Positions 8,608 to 16,359 of a DNA stretch of 64,000 bases are shown here, one piece after another (the stretch's first letter is position 1; every line of letters starts with the position of its first letter). The stretch lies in contig NZ_SNUH01000002.1 of assembly GCF_012027355.1 (NCBI RefSeq), positions 1 to 64,000 of the forward strand. The letters are read 5' to 3'. The notes beneath the pieces were generated by a model. It searched no databases and was not told where the DNA came from. It saw only the letters and a program-made list of their open reading frames with translations. A program made the translations under genes and the position numbers. Source of the DNA: Thermococcus sp. M36. Lineage in GTDB: Archaea > Methanobacteriota_B > Thermococci > Thermococcales > Thermococcaceae.

Positions 8608-9426
8608 TTGGTGTTGGACGGCATGCGGTCGGGAATCCCGGGGGTTCTGATAAAGGGCGCCGTCAGCCTTGTGAGGGAGCTCGGAGCGAGGGCCCTTGTG
8701 GTTCTGGACGACATCGGGGCAGAATATGTCCCTGATGTCGATGTCACCGTGGTGGTCGTGAGCTCATCCTTTGATGTTGAGAACGATAGGATAAAGAGGG
8801 TTTCCATCCCCCAGAACCTTGACCTGAACAACATCCTCAACCTGATGTCCGCGTTTCTCCTGGAACACGGCATCGTGGGGGAAGGGGACTCGTTCGTGTA
8901 CGTGACCAGGGACGTAATAGGGATAAAGACCGTTAAAAGGGGAATATCCGCAATGAAGGGATTCTTTGCCCAGAACCAGAGCGTCCTTCAGAGACTGCTC
9001 GAAATAGCGATCGAGCTCAGCGTTGAAGGGCGCGAAGGAACCCCCGTGGGCACGATATTTGTTATAGGAGATACCAGAAGGGTTCTTAAGCACTCCCACC
9101 AGCTGATACCAAATCCATTTAAGGGCCACAAGATCAACGTCCTCGACAGGAACAGCAAGGAGATAATAAAGGAGTTTGCGCAGCTGGATGGAGCATTCAT
9201 CGTCAGGGACGACGGCAGGATAGCCGCCGCAGGGAGGTATCTGGAGATAGAGCCGAAGGTTATTGACCTGATGCTCCCGCCCGGCCTGGGAAGCAGGCAC
9301 ATAGCCGCCGCGGGCATAACCAAAATTACGCGGGCAATGGCCATAAGCCTTTCAGAGAGCGGCACCATCAGGATATTCAAGAACGGTCTCATGCTCCTGG
9401 AGTACAACCCAAGAATAAAATACTGA
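8608..9426 (+). CDS. dacZ: diadenylate cyclase DacZ (c-di-AMP synthase)
   Basis: 272 aa if TTG 8608 is used; GTG 8611 or ATG 8623 are alternatives, and no SD precedes any of them. The C-terminal DAC domain (about 120-260) carries the two catalytic motifs: DGA (194-196) and GSRHIAA (228-234, canonical RHR/RHxA type). The N-terminal ~110 residues form the alpha-beta domain typical of euryarchaeal DacZ. It condenses two ATP to cyclic di-AMP, which is linked to osmotic and potassium control in Haloferax. It is a single gene that converges on the nucleotidyltransferase with 4 nt between them. No c-di-AMP phosphodiesterase is visible nearby. Confidence 0.88.
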   Translation: MVLDGMRSGIPGVLIKGAVSLVRELGARALVVLDDIGAEYVPDVDVTVVVVSSSFDVENDRIKRVSIPQNLDLNNILNLMSAFLLEHGIVGEGDSFVYVTRDVIGIKTVKRGISAMKGFFAQNQSVLQRLLEIAIELSVEGREGTPVGTIFVIGDTRRVLKHSHQLIPNPFKGHKINVLDRNSKEIIKEFAQLDGAFIVRDDGRIAAAGRYLEIEPKVIDLMLPPGLGSRHIAAAGITKITRAMAISLSESGTIRIFKNGLMLLEYNPRIKY

Positions 9427-9430
9427 GGGC

Positions 9431-10672
9431 TCAGAAGAGCCACTGGTTCTCTATGCACTCGTCACACGGCGGCTTTTCGCCGGCTATGGCCTTGAACTTG
9501 GTGTAGATGCACTCCGGGAGGCCGAGCGGACAGCGCTCCGGGGTAATTCCTGGCCTGACCTTCGTCGGATCGAGCCTTATCTTGATGTAGGCCTCGTACT
9601 CCTCGACTTTCTTCCACGGAAGTATCTTTGCCCCGTAGATGACGAGGTTGTCGTATATCTTAGCGTAGTCGCCGACGACCGCGTTCTCCTTGAGGATGAC
9701 GTTCTTTCCAACGACGACACCCTCACCAAGGATCGTGTCTTTCAGCTCGGCACGCTCTTTGATTATGTCACTTCCCACGAGTATTGCCCGCTTTATGTAC
9801 GCCCTGTCTCCTATCACGGTGTTCGGGCCGATGTAGGTGTACGCCTTTATCTTGACGCCGCGGCCTACCTTGACCCCCTCATCTATGTAAACCGGCCCCT
9901 GAATCTCAACGTCTTCCGGAACTTCGGCCGTCTCCTTGATGGTCATGTAGCCGTTCTCTCTAGCTATCTCATCGAGGGCTATCTGGTGGGCGTAGAAGAG
10001 GTCGTCCGGAGTTCCAAGGTCAACCCAGTAGTAGCCGCGCGGGATCTGGTGGGCGTACACCTCACCACTGGCGACGTACTTCGGAAGAACCTCACGCTCA
10101 AAGTACACCTCTTTTCCAGAGGGGATTTCTTCAAGCACCTTTTTGTTCACAACGTATATTCCCGCATCCACAAGGTTGGTCTTGGGCCGGTGGGGCTTCT
10201 CCTCGAAGTGGGTCACCTTGCCCTCTTCGTCGGTCTCCACCACACCGTAGCGCTCCGGGTCGTAGACTTTGGTAACGGCGACGGTTACCAGGCCACTGTT
10301 CTTCCTGTGGGCCTCAATCAGCTCCCTGAAGTCGAAGTTCGTGAAGACATCACCGTAGATTACGAGGAAGTCCTCGCTTACATAATCTTCAACGTTCTTG
10401 AGCGCTCCGCCGGTTTCGAGCGGCATAGGATCGTTGACGAAGCGTATGTCCTTGGGGTAGTCCGCCATCTTCTCATCTATGAACTCCCTTATCTCACCGC
10501 GCATGTAGTGAACCGAGAGGATAACCTCGTCTATTTCCGGTATCCTCTCCAGTCTTTCCAGTATGTACTGGAGGTTGGGCTTTCCGAGAACCGGGACCAT
10601 GGGCTTCGGTCTGGTCGATGACAGCGGCCTCAACCTTGTTCCAAAACCGCCTGCAAGAATAACAGCTTTCAT
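9431..10672 (-). CDS. sugar-phosphate nucleotidyltransferase with left-handed beta-helix
   Basis: 413 aa from the ATG of MKAVILAGGFGTRLRP (GGTG, 5-nt spacing). The N-terminal Rossmann-like pyrophosphorylase domain carries the GGxGTRLRP loop and KPM; a hexapeptide-repeat beta-helix begins at about 250 (IQGPVYIDEGVKVGRGVKI). A C-terminal tail with four cysteines (CPLGLPEC...PPCDEC) is unusual and could bind a metal. It makes an NDP-sugar (GDP-mannose, dTDP- or UDP-glucose type; specificity not readable). The promoter TATA AAAATATATAAG lies at about 10702-10714 in minus sense. Confidence 0.88.
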   Translation of the reverse strand: MKAVILAGGFGTRLRPLSSTRPKPMVPVLGKPNLQYILERLERIPEIDEVILSVHYMRGEIREFIDEKMADYPKDIRFVNDPMPLETGGALKNVEDYVSEDFLVIYGDVFTNFDFRELIEAHRKNSGLVTVAVTKVYDPERYGVVETDEEGKVTHFEEKPHRPKTNLVDAGIYVVNKKVLEEIPSGKEVYFEREVLPKYVASGEVYAHQIPRGYYWVDLGTPDDLFYAHQIALDEIARENGYMTIKETAEVPEDVEIQGPVYIDEGVKVGRGVKIKAYTYIGPNTVIGDRAYIKRAILVGSDIIKERAELKDTILGEGVVVGKNVILKENAVVGDYAKIYDNLVIYGAKILPWKKVEEYEAYIKIRLDPTKVRPGITPERCPLGLPECIYTKFKAIAGEKPPCDECIENQWLF

Positions 10673-10759
10673 GTTATCACCATTTAACACTGCGGCGGGG
10701 AACTTATATATTTTACGGCCATTAAATATGTTCAGCAGTGGACTAGAAGTGCATTCTGC

Positions 10760-11014
10760 TCATTTTCGAGCATCCATTCCGAAATCGTGGATTAGGTACA
10801 CTTTTCCCTTGAACCTAAAGCACGACCCAGGGCAAACGCTTTTCAGCGGACAGGAGCCGCAGAGGGGGCTTCCGCCCTCGACCTTTTCGACGTAGCCGAG
10901 GCTCTCCAGCACCTTTATTGCCCCCTCCACCTCCTCTCTGGGCATCGACAGCTCCCTTGCGATGTCCTCAATGCTCTTTCCCTCCCTGAGCAGGTCAAGA
11001 ACCCTCTCAAGCAT
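10760..11014 (-). CDS. FeoC-like winged-helix protein with four-cysteine cluster
   Basis: 84 aa. The N-terminal winged helix (VLDLLREGKSIEDIARELSMPREEVEGAIKVLESLGYV) is followed by a cysteine cluster CGSCPLKSVCPGSC (about 52-65). This arrangement is that of FeoC-like proteins, proposed to bind an Fe-S cluster and modulate FeoB. It is the last gene of the feoA-feoB-feoC operon. SD GAGGTGGG is well placed, and FeoB stops only 9 nt upstream. Function is inferred from fold and position. Confidence 0.75.
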   Translation of the reverse strand: MLERVLDLLREGKSIEDIARELSMPREEVEGAIKVLESLGYVEKVEGGSPLCGSCPLKSVCPGSCFRFKGKVYLIHDFGMDARK

Positions 11015-11023
11015 CGTCCCACC

Positions 11024-13003
11024 TCACAGCCCCAGCACACCACCCAGCCGCCAGAGGGCCATGCCCACGGCGCTGGCAAGGGCGATCATGTAGACCACAG
11101 TGAAAAGTGCCCACTTCCAGCTGCTCTCGGCCCTTATGGCCGCTATCGTAGCTATGCACGGCACGTAGAGCGTGGTGACCACGGCCAGGACATAGGCCTG
11201 CAGGGGGCTCATAACCCCGACTATCGCGTCAACGCTCCCGTAGATTATACCGTATGTCGAGATGACATTCTCCTTGGCGATTACCCCGAAGAGCAGGCTC
11301 ACAGCGGCCTTCCAGTCAAGGCCCATAAGCTTCATGTATGGCTCGAAGAACATGCCGAGCCTCTCGGCGTAGCTCCCACCCGTGCCGATCGGGACGGGAT
11401 AGCTGCTCAGGTACCATATGCCTACTGAACCTGCCAGTATTATCGTCCCTGCTTTCTTTACGAACTCCTTGCTCCTCTCCCACGAGTGCAGGAGGACGGT
11501 CTTCCACGACGGGATGAGGTATTCGGGGAGTTCTATTATGAACTGGGCCTCCTCCCCCTTCACGACAAACCTGCTGAGCACCCAGGCCACGGAGAGGGCC
11601 AGCAGCACTGCGGTCGCATAGATGCTCACCGCCACCAGCGCCCGGTTCTCTGAAAAGAACGCCCCCGCCAGGAAGCTTATGACGCTCAGCCTGGCGGAGC
11701 AGGGTATGAGAGGATTAACGAGCATGGTTACGAGCCTTTCCCTCTCGTCGTCCAGTGTTCTGGTTGACATCACCGCGGGGACGTTGCACCCGAGGGCCAG
11801 CACGAGAGGTATAAAGCTCTTTCCGGGAAGCCCGAACTTCCTCATTATCCTCTCCATGACCACTGCGGCCCGGGCCATATAGCCGATGTCCTCCAGTATA
11901 GAAAGCGCGAAGAACAGCAGAAACACCAGCGGAAAGAAGCTGAGCACGGAGCCCACGCCTGCTATGATACCGTCAACGAGAAGACCCCGAAGGGCCTCGT
12001 TCGCTATATGTGGTGCCAGCCACTCTCCGAAAGATGCAAAGGCTCCATCGAGCATCTCCTGAAGGGGGAGGCCAAAGGCAAAGACGAACTTGAAGACAAG
12101 GTAGAACACACCAAAGAGCGCGATGATCCCGTAGAGGGGGTGGGTGAGGATGCCGTCGAGCTGGTCGCTGAGGCTCCCACCTTCTTCCTTCGAGTACCGG
12201 ACAAAGCGGTGCATCAGACCGTCGATGAACTCGTACTTCTGGCTTGCTATTATTAGATCCATCGCCCTCTTGTAGCGCTCCTCGACCTCGGCGATGTGCC
12301 TCATTATCTCGTCAAGCTTCTCGCTCCCAAGGTATCTAAGGACGAGCTTTATGACGCCGTCGTCGCGCTGGAGTAGCTTAACCGCGAGCCAACGGAGGCT
12401 GTATTCCCCTGCTAAGGGAGTATCCCTGAGAACCTGGGTTATGTGTCCTATCTCCCGCTCGACCTCCGGGTCGTAGCGGGGTGTAACCGGCCTCTCCTTC
12501 AGGACGCCGCTGGCCACCTGGTGTATTTTCTCCTTCAGCTCTTCGAGGCCAACCCCGTCCTTTGCGTTGACCGGGACGATAGGGACGCCGAGAGTTTCCT
12601 CCATCTTTCTAATGTTTATTTCGATGCCGTGCTTCTCTGCTAAATCCACCTTGCTGAGAGCTATCACGACGTTGTTCAGGCCCATCTCAAGTATTTCCAT
12701 GGTGAGAAATAGGTTCCTCATCAAAGCGGTTGCATCGACGACGTTCACAACGACATCGGCACTGCCCTTTAGGAGAAAGTCCCTCGCGACGAGCTCATCA
12801 ACGGAGTGTGCGGTGAGGGAGTACGTGCCGGGGAGATCCACTATAAGGAACCTCTGTCCCCTGTACTCAAGAATCCCCTCCTTCTTCTCGACCGTCACAC
12901 CGGGCCAGTTGCCGACGTGCTGGCGCATTCCCGTCAGGGCATTGAAGAGGGTCGTCTTCCCGACGTTTGGGTTTCCAGCCAGGGCGATGACCTTCATAGC
13001 CAT
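11024..13003 (-). CDS. feoB: ferrous iron transporter FeoB
   Basis: 659 aa. The N-terminal G domain carries G1 GNPNVGKT (about 10-17), G3 DLPGTYSL and G4 SKVD, followed by a helical GDI spacer and a membrane domain with two Gate repeats (ALGCNVPAVMSTRTL and LYVPCIATIAAIR). It moves Fe2+ into the cell across the cytoplasmic membrane. SD GAGGTGG overlaps the feoA stop codon, so translation is coupled; either ATG 13003 or the second ATG 6 nt later could be used. It is in the operon feoA-feoB-feoC-like. Confidence 0.95.
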   Translation of the reverse strand: MAMKVIALAGNPNVGKTTLFNALTGMRQHVGNWPGVTVEKKEGILEYRGQRFLIVDLPGTYSLTAHSVDELVARDFLLKGSADVVVNVVDATALMRNLFLTMEILEMGLNNVVIALSKVDLAEKHGIEINIRKMEETLGVPIVPVNAKDGVGLEELKEKIHQVASGVLKERPVTPRYDPEVEREIGHITQVLRDTPLAGEYSLRWLAVKLLQRDDGVIKLVLRYLGSEKLDEIMRHIAEVEERYKRAMDLIIASQKYEFIDGLMHRFVRYSKEEGGSLSDQLDGILTHPLYGIIALFGVFYLVFKFVFAFGLPLQEMLDGAFASFGEWLAPHIANEALRGLLVDGIIAGVGSVLSFFPLVFLLFFALSILEDIGYMARAAVVMERIMRKFGLPGKSFIPLVLALGCNVPAVMSTRTLDDERERLVTMLVNPLIPCSARLSVISFLAGAFFSENRALVAVSIYATAVLLALSVAWVLSRFVVKGEEAQFIIELPEYLIPSWKTVLLHSWERSKEFVKKAGTIILAGSVGIWYLSSYPVPIGTGGSYAERLGMFFEPYMKLMGLDWKAAVSLLFGVIAKENVISTYGIIYGSVDAIVGVMSPLQAYVLAVVTTLYVPCIATIAAIRAESSWKWALFTVVYMIALASAVGMALWRLGGVLGL

Positions 13004-13012
13004 TCTACCACC

Positions 13013-13240
13013 TCAGAGCTTTCTGACAATCACCTTGTCGGCCATTCCCCGACCTATTGCAAACTTCACTCCCCCTGCGGAGATTATTATGGGGCCGTGG
13101 CTGTGGGCCTCAAGTATTTGAATGATCACACCCGGTGTGAGGCCCATCCCGACGAGCCTCTGCCTAGCCCTGGGGCCGCCCAGTATGTTTACGACGACCC
13201 CCCTATCACCGGGTCGGAGTGAGCTTAAGGGTACAGTCAT
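13013..13240 (-). CDS. feoA: FeoA SH3-like domain protein
   Basis: 75 aa from the ATG of MTVPLSSLRPGDRG (GGTG with 6-nt spacing); a GTG 9 nt upstream is less likely. It has the small beta-barrel FeoA signature LRPGDRGVVVNILGG...RLVGMGLTPG. FeoA is a cytosolic partner that regulates FeoB GTPase activity. First gene of the feo operon, whose promoter carries two abutting palindromes (13252-13277). Confidence 0.92.
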   Translation of the reverse strand: MTVPLSSLRPGDRGVVVNILGGPRARQRLVGMGLTPGVIIQILEAHSHGPIIISAGGVKFAIGRGMADKVIVRKL

Positions 13241-13251
13241 GAGCATCACCG

Positions 13252-13277
13252 TTAGGCTTTCCTAATTCGATATCGAA
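13252..13277 (-). promoter_or_regulatory. twin palindromic operator in feo promoter
   Basis: TTAGG-CTTT-CCTAA (13252-13265) is an inverted repeat with DtxR/MntR-like TTAGG half-sites. It abuts TTCGATATCGAA (13266-13277), a perfect 12-bp palindrome. The feo TATA box (GCTTTTTAAG, minus, 13291-13300) puts the transcription start near 13270, inside this block, so a bound protein would block initiation. Iron control by a DtxR-family repressor is inferred. Confidence 0.65.
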
Positions 13278-13290
13278 ATCTATAGAGTAC

Positions 13291-13300
13291 CTTAAAAAGC
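13291..13300 (-). promoter_or_regulatory. TATA box of feo operon
   Basis: Minus-strand GCTTTTTAAG, about 55 nt upstream of the feoA start. Confidence 0.6.
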
Positions 13301-13438
13301 TTTGGTGAGCCTAACAAAGCTCTGGGGTTCGAAATCTGAAAGGTCGGGGTTCAGATGGCTCCCATCCCCCTGGAATTTTGGAAAGATATTTAAGGAATTA
13401 AGTAAAATACGATTAATTGAACTCTGGAGGTGTGTCAT

Positions 13439-13801
13439 ATGGAGGAGACTCCACAGGGAGGGCCCGCAAAGACCTCACTGGGTATGGACGAAAACGTGGA
13501 GGGGCTTCTTGCCTATCTGCTGGGCCCGATAACCGGAATTATCTTCCTGCTGCTTGAGAAGGAGAGCGATTTCGTCCGTTTCCACGCGATGCAGTCTACA
13601 GTGACCTTTATTGCCATCTGGATTCTGCAGCTGGTTTTGAGGATTATACCAGTCTTCGGGATGCTCATTGGCATGCTCCTGTCCCTGGTTGCGCTGGCGT
13701 TCTGGGTGCTGGGCATGCTCAAGGCATACCAGGGCGAGCGCTACAAGTTCCCGATATTCGGCAACCTCGCCGAGCAGTGGGTCGGCAAGGTCAACGTCTG
13801 A
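13439..13801 (+). CDS. DUF4870/Tic20-like small membrane protein
   Basis: 120 aa; start ATG 13439 follows GGAGGTG with 6-nt spacing. A polar N-terminus precedes the family-typical motif MDENVEGLLAYLLGPITGIIFLLLE, and then KESDFVRFHAMQST and two further transmembrane spans (about 58-75 and 78-98). The 'E..FVRFHA.QS' signature is that of DUF4870 proteins, whose function is unknown. TATA ATATTTAAGG is at about 13386-13396. It is divergent from feo across 198 nt. Confidence 0.82.
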   Translation: MEETPQGGPAKTSLGMDENVEGLLAYLLGPITGIIFLLLEKESDFVRFHAMQSTVTFIAIWILQLVLRIIPVFGMLIGMLLSLVALAFWVLGMLKAYQGERYKFPIFGNLAEQWVGKVNV

Positions 13802-13807
13802 GGCTCA

Positions 13808-13818
13808 AGTTTTTAAGT
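13808..13818 (+). promoter_or_regulatory. TATA box, leaderless PP-loop gene
   Basis: AAGTTTTTAAGTGCC is centred about 26 nt before ATG 13839, which lacks an SD. This supports a leaderless start and rejects a longer in-frame extension that overlaps the upstream gene. Confidence 0.6.
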
Positions 13819-13838
13819 GCCTCCTTTTATTTTCTCCC

Positions 13839-14636
13839 ATGCCCGCGGTTGGAGATGTTGTTGAGGAGATAAAGAGGTTTTCCAAGGAGAGCGGGCTTTC
13901 CGGGAAGAGGATACTCGTCCTGTTCTCCGGTGGAAAGGACAGTTCGCTCGCCTTATACCTGCTGAAAGAGGCCGGCCTGGACGTTTCAGCCCTCACATTC
14001 TTCCACCGCTGGAGCTGGAGGGAGACGCTGAACTGGGCGATGGGCTTCACCAAAAGGCTCGGCGTCGAGCACTTCCTGGTGGACGTAACCGACGGTCTTC
14101 TGCGCGAAGCAGTTGGGAGAAAGGGGCCGATATGCATCAACTGCAAGAAGGTAATGCTCTGGAACGCCAAGTGGTTCGCCCTCAACAACGGCTTTGACGT
14201 CCTTGCCAAGGGCGACAACGCGAACGACAAGATAATAGGGGCCCTCCTTGACCAGTGCAAAACCAACATACGGCTCTGCGAACTGCCGAAAATTGGAGTG
14301 CCGTTCTTCAGACCGCTGATAAAGTACACCGCTGAAGAGGTCGAAGCCCTGGCCGATGAAGCGGGAATAAAACCCTACCGCATGTACGAGCACGCCCGGA
14401 GGAGGCAGTGGCGCGAGGGCTGTCCGCTCCAGTACATAGATCGGGAGGAGACGGTAACCCCCGAGCTGATGGATTTGGCTTACAAGGCAAACTACGAGGT
14501 GAGCAAGATTGCGAGGAAGCGTAAAGTCCGCGTGAGCGTCAGGGTTCCTAGCTTTGAGATAATGTGCTGGGACTGTGACGGGGAAACCCTGAGAGAGGTT
14601 GAATCCGTTGTGAGAGAGTTTAAGGGCAAACGGTGA
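13839..14636 (+). CDS. PP-loop ATPase with two CxxC pairs (ExsB/TtcA-like)
   Basis: 265 aa. N-type ATP pyrophosphatase with the PP-loop SGGKDSS (30-36). CxxC pairs occur at C99/C102 (CINCKK) and C243/C246 (MCWDC), with another cysteine at C195. This suggests an Fe-S or zinc site, as in tRNA-thiolating enzymes of the TtcA/TtuA class, but the order of motifs differs from the standard archaeal ones. Proteins of this class adenylate a substrate and then transfer sulfur or nitrogen. Its stop lies 5 nt before the start of the AIR-synthase-like gene, so the two are co-translated. The specific substrate is not known. Confidence 0.75.
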   Translation: MPAVGDVVEEIKRFSKESGLSGKRILVLFSGGKDSSLALYLLKEAGLDVSALTFFHRWSWRETLNWAMGFTKRLGVEHFLVDVTDGLLREAVGRKGPICINCKKVMLWNAKWFALNNGFDVLAKGDNANDKIIGALLDQCKTNIRLCELPKIGVPFFRPLIKYTAEEVEALADEAGIKPYRMYEHARRRQWREGCPLQYIDREETVTPELMDLAYKANYEVSKIARKRKVRVSVRVPSFEIMCWDCDGETLREVESVVREFKGKR

Positions 14637-14641
14637 TCGCT

Positions 14642-15655
14642 ATGGATCAGCTTCCCCCGGGAAAACTCAGGAACAAGATATTGCGGGAGGTCGTCTTTCC
14701 AAACCTCGGTGTTGAAGACCCCAAAGTCATTTACGGGCCGAGAGAGGGCTTTGACTCAGCCGTTCTAGAATACGATGAAGAGCACTACCTTGTGGTTGCC
14801 ACTGACCCAGTCATCGGCGTACCTAAGGAGGCCTTTGGGTTCTTCACCTATCACTTCGCGGCGAGCGATGTGGCTGTTTTTGGGGCAAGGCCGAGGTGGC
14901 TGGTCATTGACCTTCTGTTCCCTGAGGGAACGGAAAAGGGGTTCCTGGCGACTGTTATGGGGGAGCTGAACGCGGAGTGCAAATGGTACGGAAGTGCGAT
15001 AATCGGCGGCCACACGGGCGTTTATCCGAGTGTGGCTGAGCCAACCGCTACCACCACCGCGATGGGGCTCGTTAGGAAGGACGAGCTGAAGCTCCCGCTG
15101 GCCAGGCCCGGTGATAAAATAGTCGTCACGGCCAAGGTGGGCCTTGAATTCGCCGTTTCGGCGGCGTATTTCCACGAGACAGAGCTTAGAAAGCTCCTGT
15201 CCTTCAGGGAGATCAGGGAACTGAAAAGGCTCTACCGCTTCGAGACCGTCCTCCCCGACGCGCTGGTGGCAAAGCCCTTTGTTAGAGGAATGCACGATGC
15301 AACAGAAGGCGGTTTAACGGCCCTCCACGAGATAGCGGACAACTCTGGGGTGGGCTTTAGAGCCTATGCTGAAAAACTCAGGCTCGACCCTCTCGTGGAG
15401 AGGGTTCTCGACTTCTACGGGCTGGAGCCATGGAGCGTCTCCTCAAGCGGGACGCTGATAGCGATAGTCCCACCAGAAAAATCCGATTCTCTAATTACAG
15501 AATTACAGAAAAATGGAATTATTGCATTTGAGCTCGGGGAGTTCACGGAAGAGAAAGGGAGGATTTTGGTAGAGCACGGTGAAGAGAGGCCGTTCCCGCG
15601 CTTTGAGGGTGACCCCTACGTGGGGCTGTATAGGAAGGAAGAAAAGAGCAGTTAA
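14642..15655 (+). CDS. AIR synthase-related protein (PurM/SelD/HypE superfamily)
   Basis: 337 aa, start ATG 14642 after GGTGATC that overlaps the previous stop. The AIRS fold is shown by FDSAVLEYDEEHYLVVATDPV, FAASDVAVFGARPRWL, IIGGHTGVYPSV and MHDATEGGLTALHEIADNS. It lacks the N-terminal Sec/Cys of selenophosphate synthetase. The closest named relatives are HypE-like or ThiL-like ATP-dependent enzymes, but no hyp or thi gene is near. Tight coupling to a PP-loop ATPase suggests a joint adenylate/phosphate activation step. The reaction is unknown. Confidence 0.78.
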   Translation: MDQLPPGKLRNKILREVVFPNLGVEDPKVIYGPREGFDSAVLEYDEEHYLVVATDPVIGVPKEAFGFFTYHFAASDVAVFGARPRWLVIDLLFPEGTEKGFLATVMGELNAECKWYGSAIIGGHTGVYPSVAEPTATTTAMGLVRKDELKLPLARPGDKIVVTAKVGLEFAVSAAYFHETELRKLLSFREIRELKRLYRFETVLPDALVAKPFVRGMHDATEGGLTALHEIADNSGVGFRAYAEKLRLDPLVERVLDFYGLEPWSVSSSGTLIAIVPPEKSDSLITELQKNGIIAFELGEFTEEKGRILVEHGEERPFPRFEGDPYVGLYRKEEKSS

Positions 15656-15663
15656 CGGACTTT

Positions 15664-16359
15664 TCACTCTTCCCTCATCTCCATGAGGATACCCAATCCC
15701 AGCGAAAGGCCCGCCCAGAGAAGGAGGGAAGCCACGGCAAGAGTTCCGTATTCTCTGCCGCCAGACATCAGGTGGGAGGCACTCACCGTCGGCAGGAGGA
15801 GCGCTATGGGGCGCACCTTCTCCGGAAGGAGAGCCAGCGGGTAGTAAACCGGCGGAAAGATTGTGATGAGTGTGACGGTCACGTTTGAGAGCCTCATTAC
15901 AGTGAGGGGCTCCTTAATCCTAGCCCCCATGAGCATCCCAACCGAGACGCTCCAGAGCCACAGGGTCAGCCCTCCCAGTAACAGGGGGGCCAGCAGGGAG
16001 GCCCCCGACTGCGCGAGGAGCAGAGCCGAGAGGACAACTAAGTATGGCAGGGCAGGGAGGCTCATACCAACGGAGATTCCGAGCATCTTCTCGAAAGTAC
16101 TCCCGGGGAGGCCCATGATGATGTCGTAGAACTTCGAGCGGACTTTCATGCCGACGAGCTCTATGGGCAGGTCGGCCATCCCGACCCCGACTATAAAGCT
16201 CACCATCGCCCCGGCCATCGCAGAGGCGAGGAACCTGCCGCCGCTAATGACATAGACGATGAATATGAACGAGACTGGCTGGATTGCGAAGCTGAAGAGA
16301 GAGAACTTGCTCTTTGTAAGGGCGCTCTTATAGTACTCAACTATCGCCAGGAAGGTCAT
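15664..16359 (-). CDS. ABC-2 type transporter permease
   Basis: 231 aa with six predicted membrane spans, typical of ABC-2 permeases (for example SFIFIVYVISGGRFLAS, MAGAMVSFIVGVGMADL, VTLITIFPPVYYPLALL). It overlaps the upstream ATPase by 4 nt (ATGA). Together they form a simple exporter; cargo cannot be read. It converges on the AIRS-like gene with 8 nt between stops. Confidence 0.85.
   Translation of the reverse strand: MTFLAIVEYYKSALTKSKFSLFSFAIQPVSFIFIVYVISGGRFLASAMAGAMVSFIVGVGMADLPIELVGMKVRSKFYDIIMGLPGSTFEKMLGISVGMSLPALPYLVVLSALLLAQSGASLLAPLLLGGLTLWLWSVSVGMLMGARIKEPLTVMRLSNVTVTLITIFPPVYYPLALLPEKVRPIALLLPTVSASHLMSGGREYGTLAVASLLLWAGLSLGLGILMEMREE

Noticed and set aside
13274-13340. CGAAATCT repeated at 13274 and 13330 as an extra feo operator
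   Set aside because: Eight bases, only the first copy is part of a palindrome; the second lies beyond the TATA box without symmetry.
15490-15530. AT-rich patch within the AIRS-like gene as a sign of insertion
   Set aside because: The reading frame and family alignment continue normally through it (lysine/asparagine/isoleucine codons).
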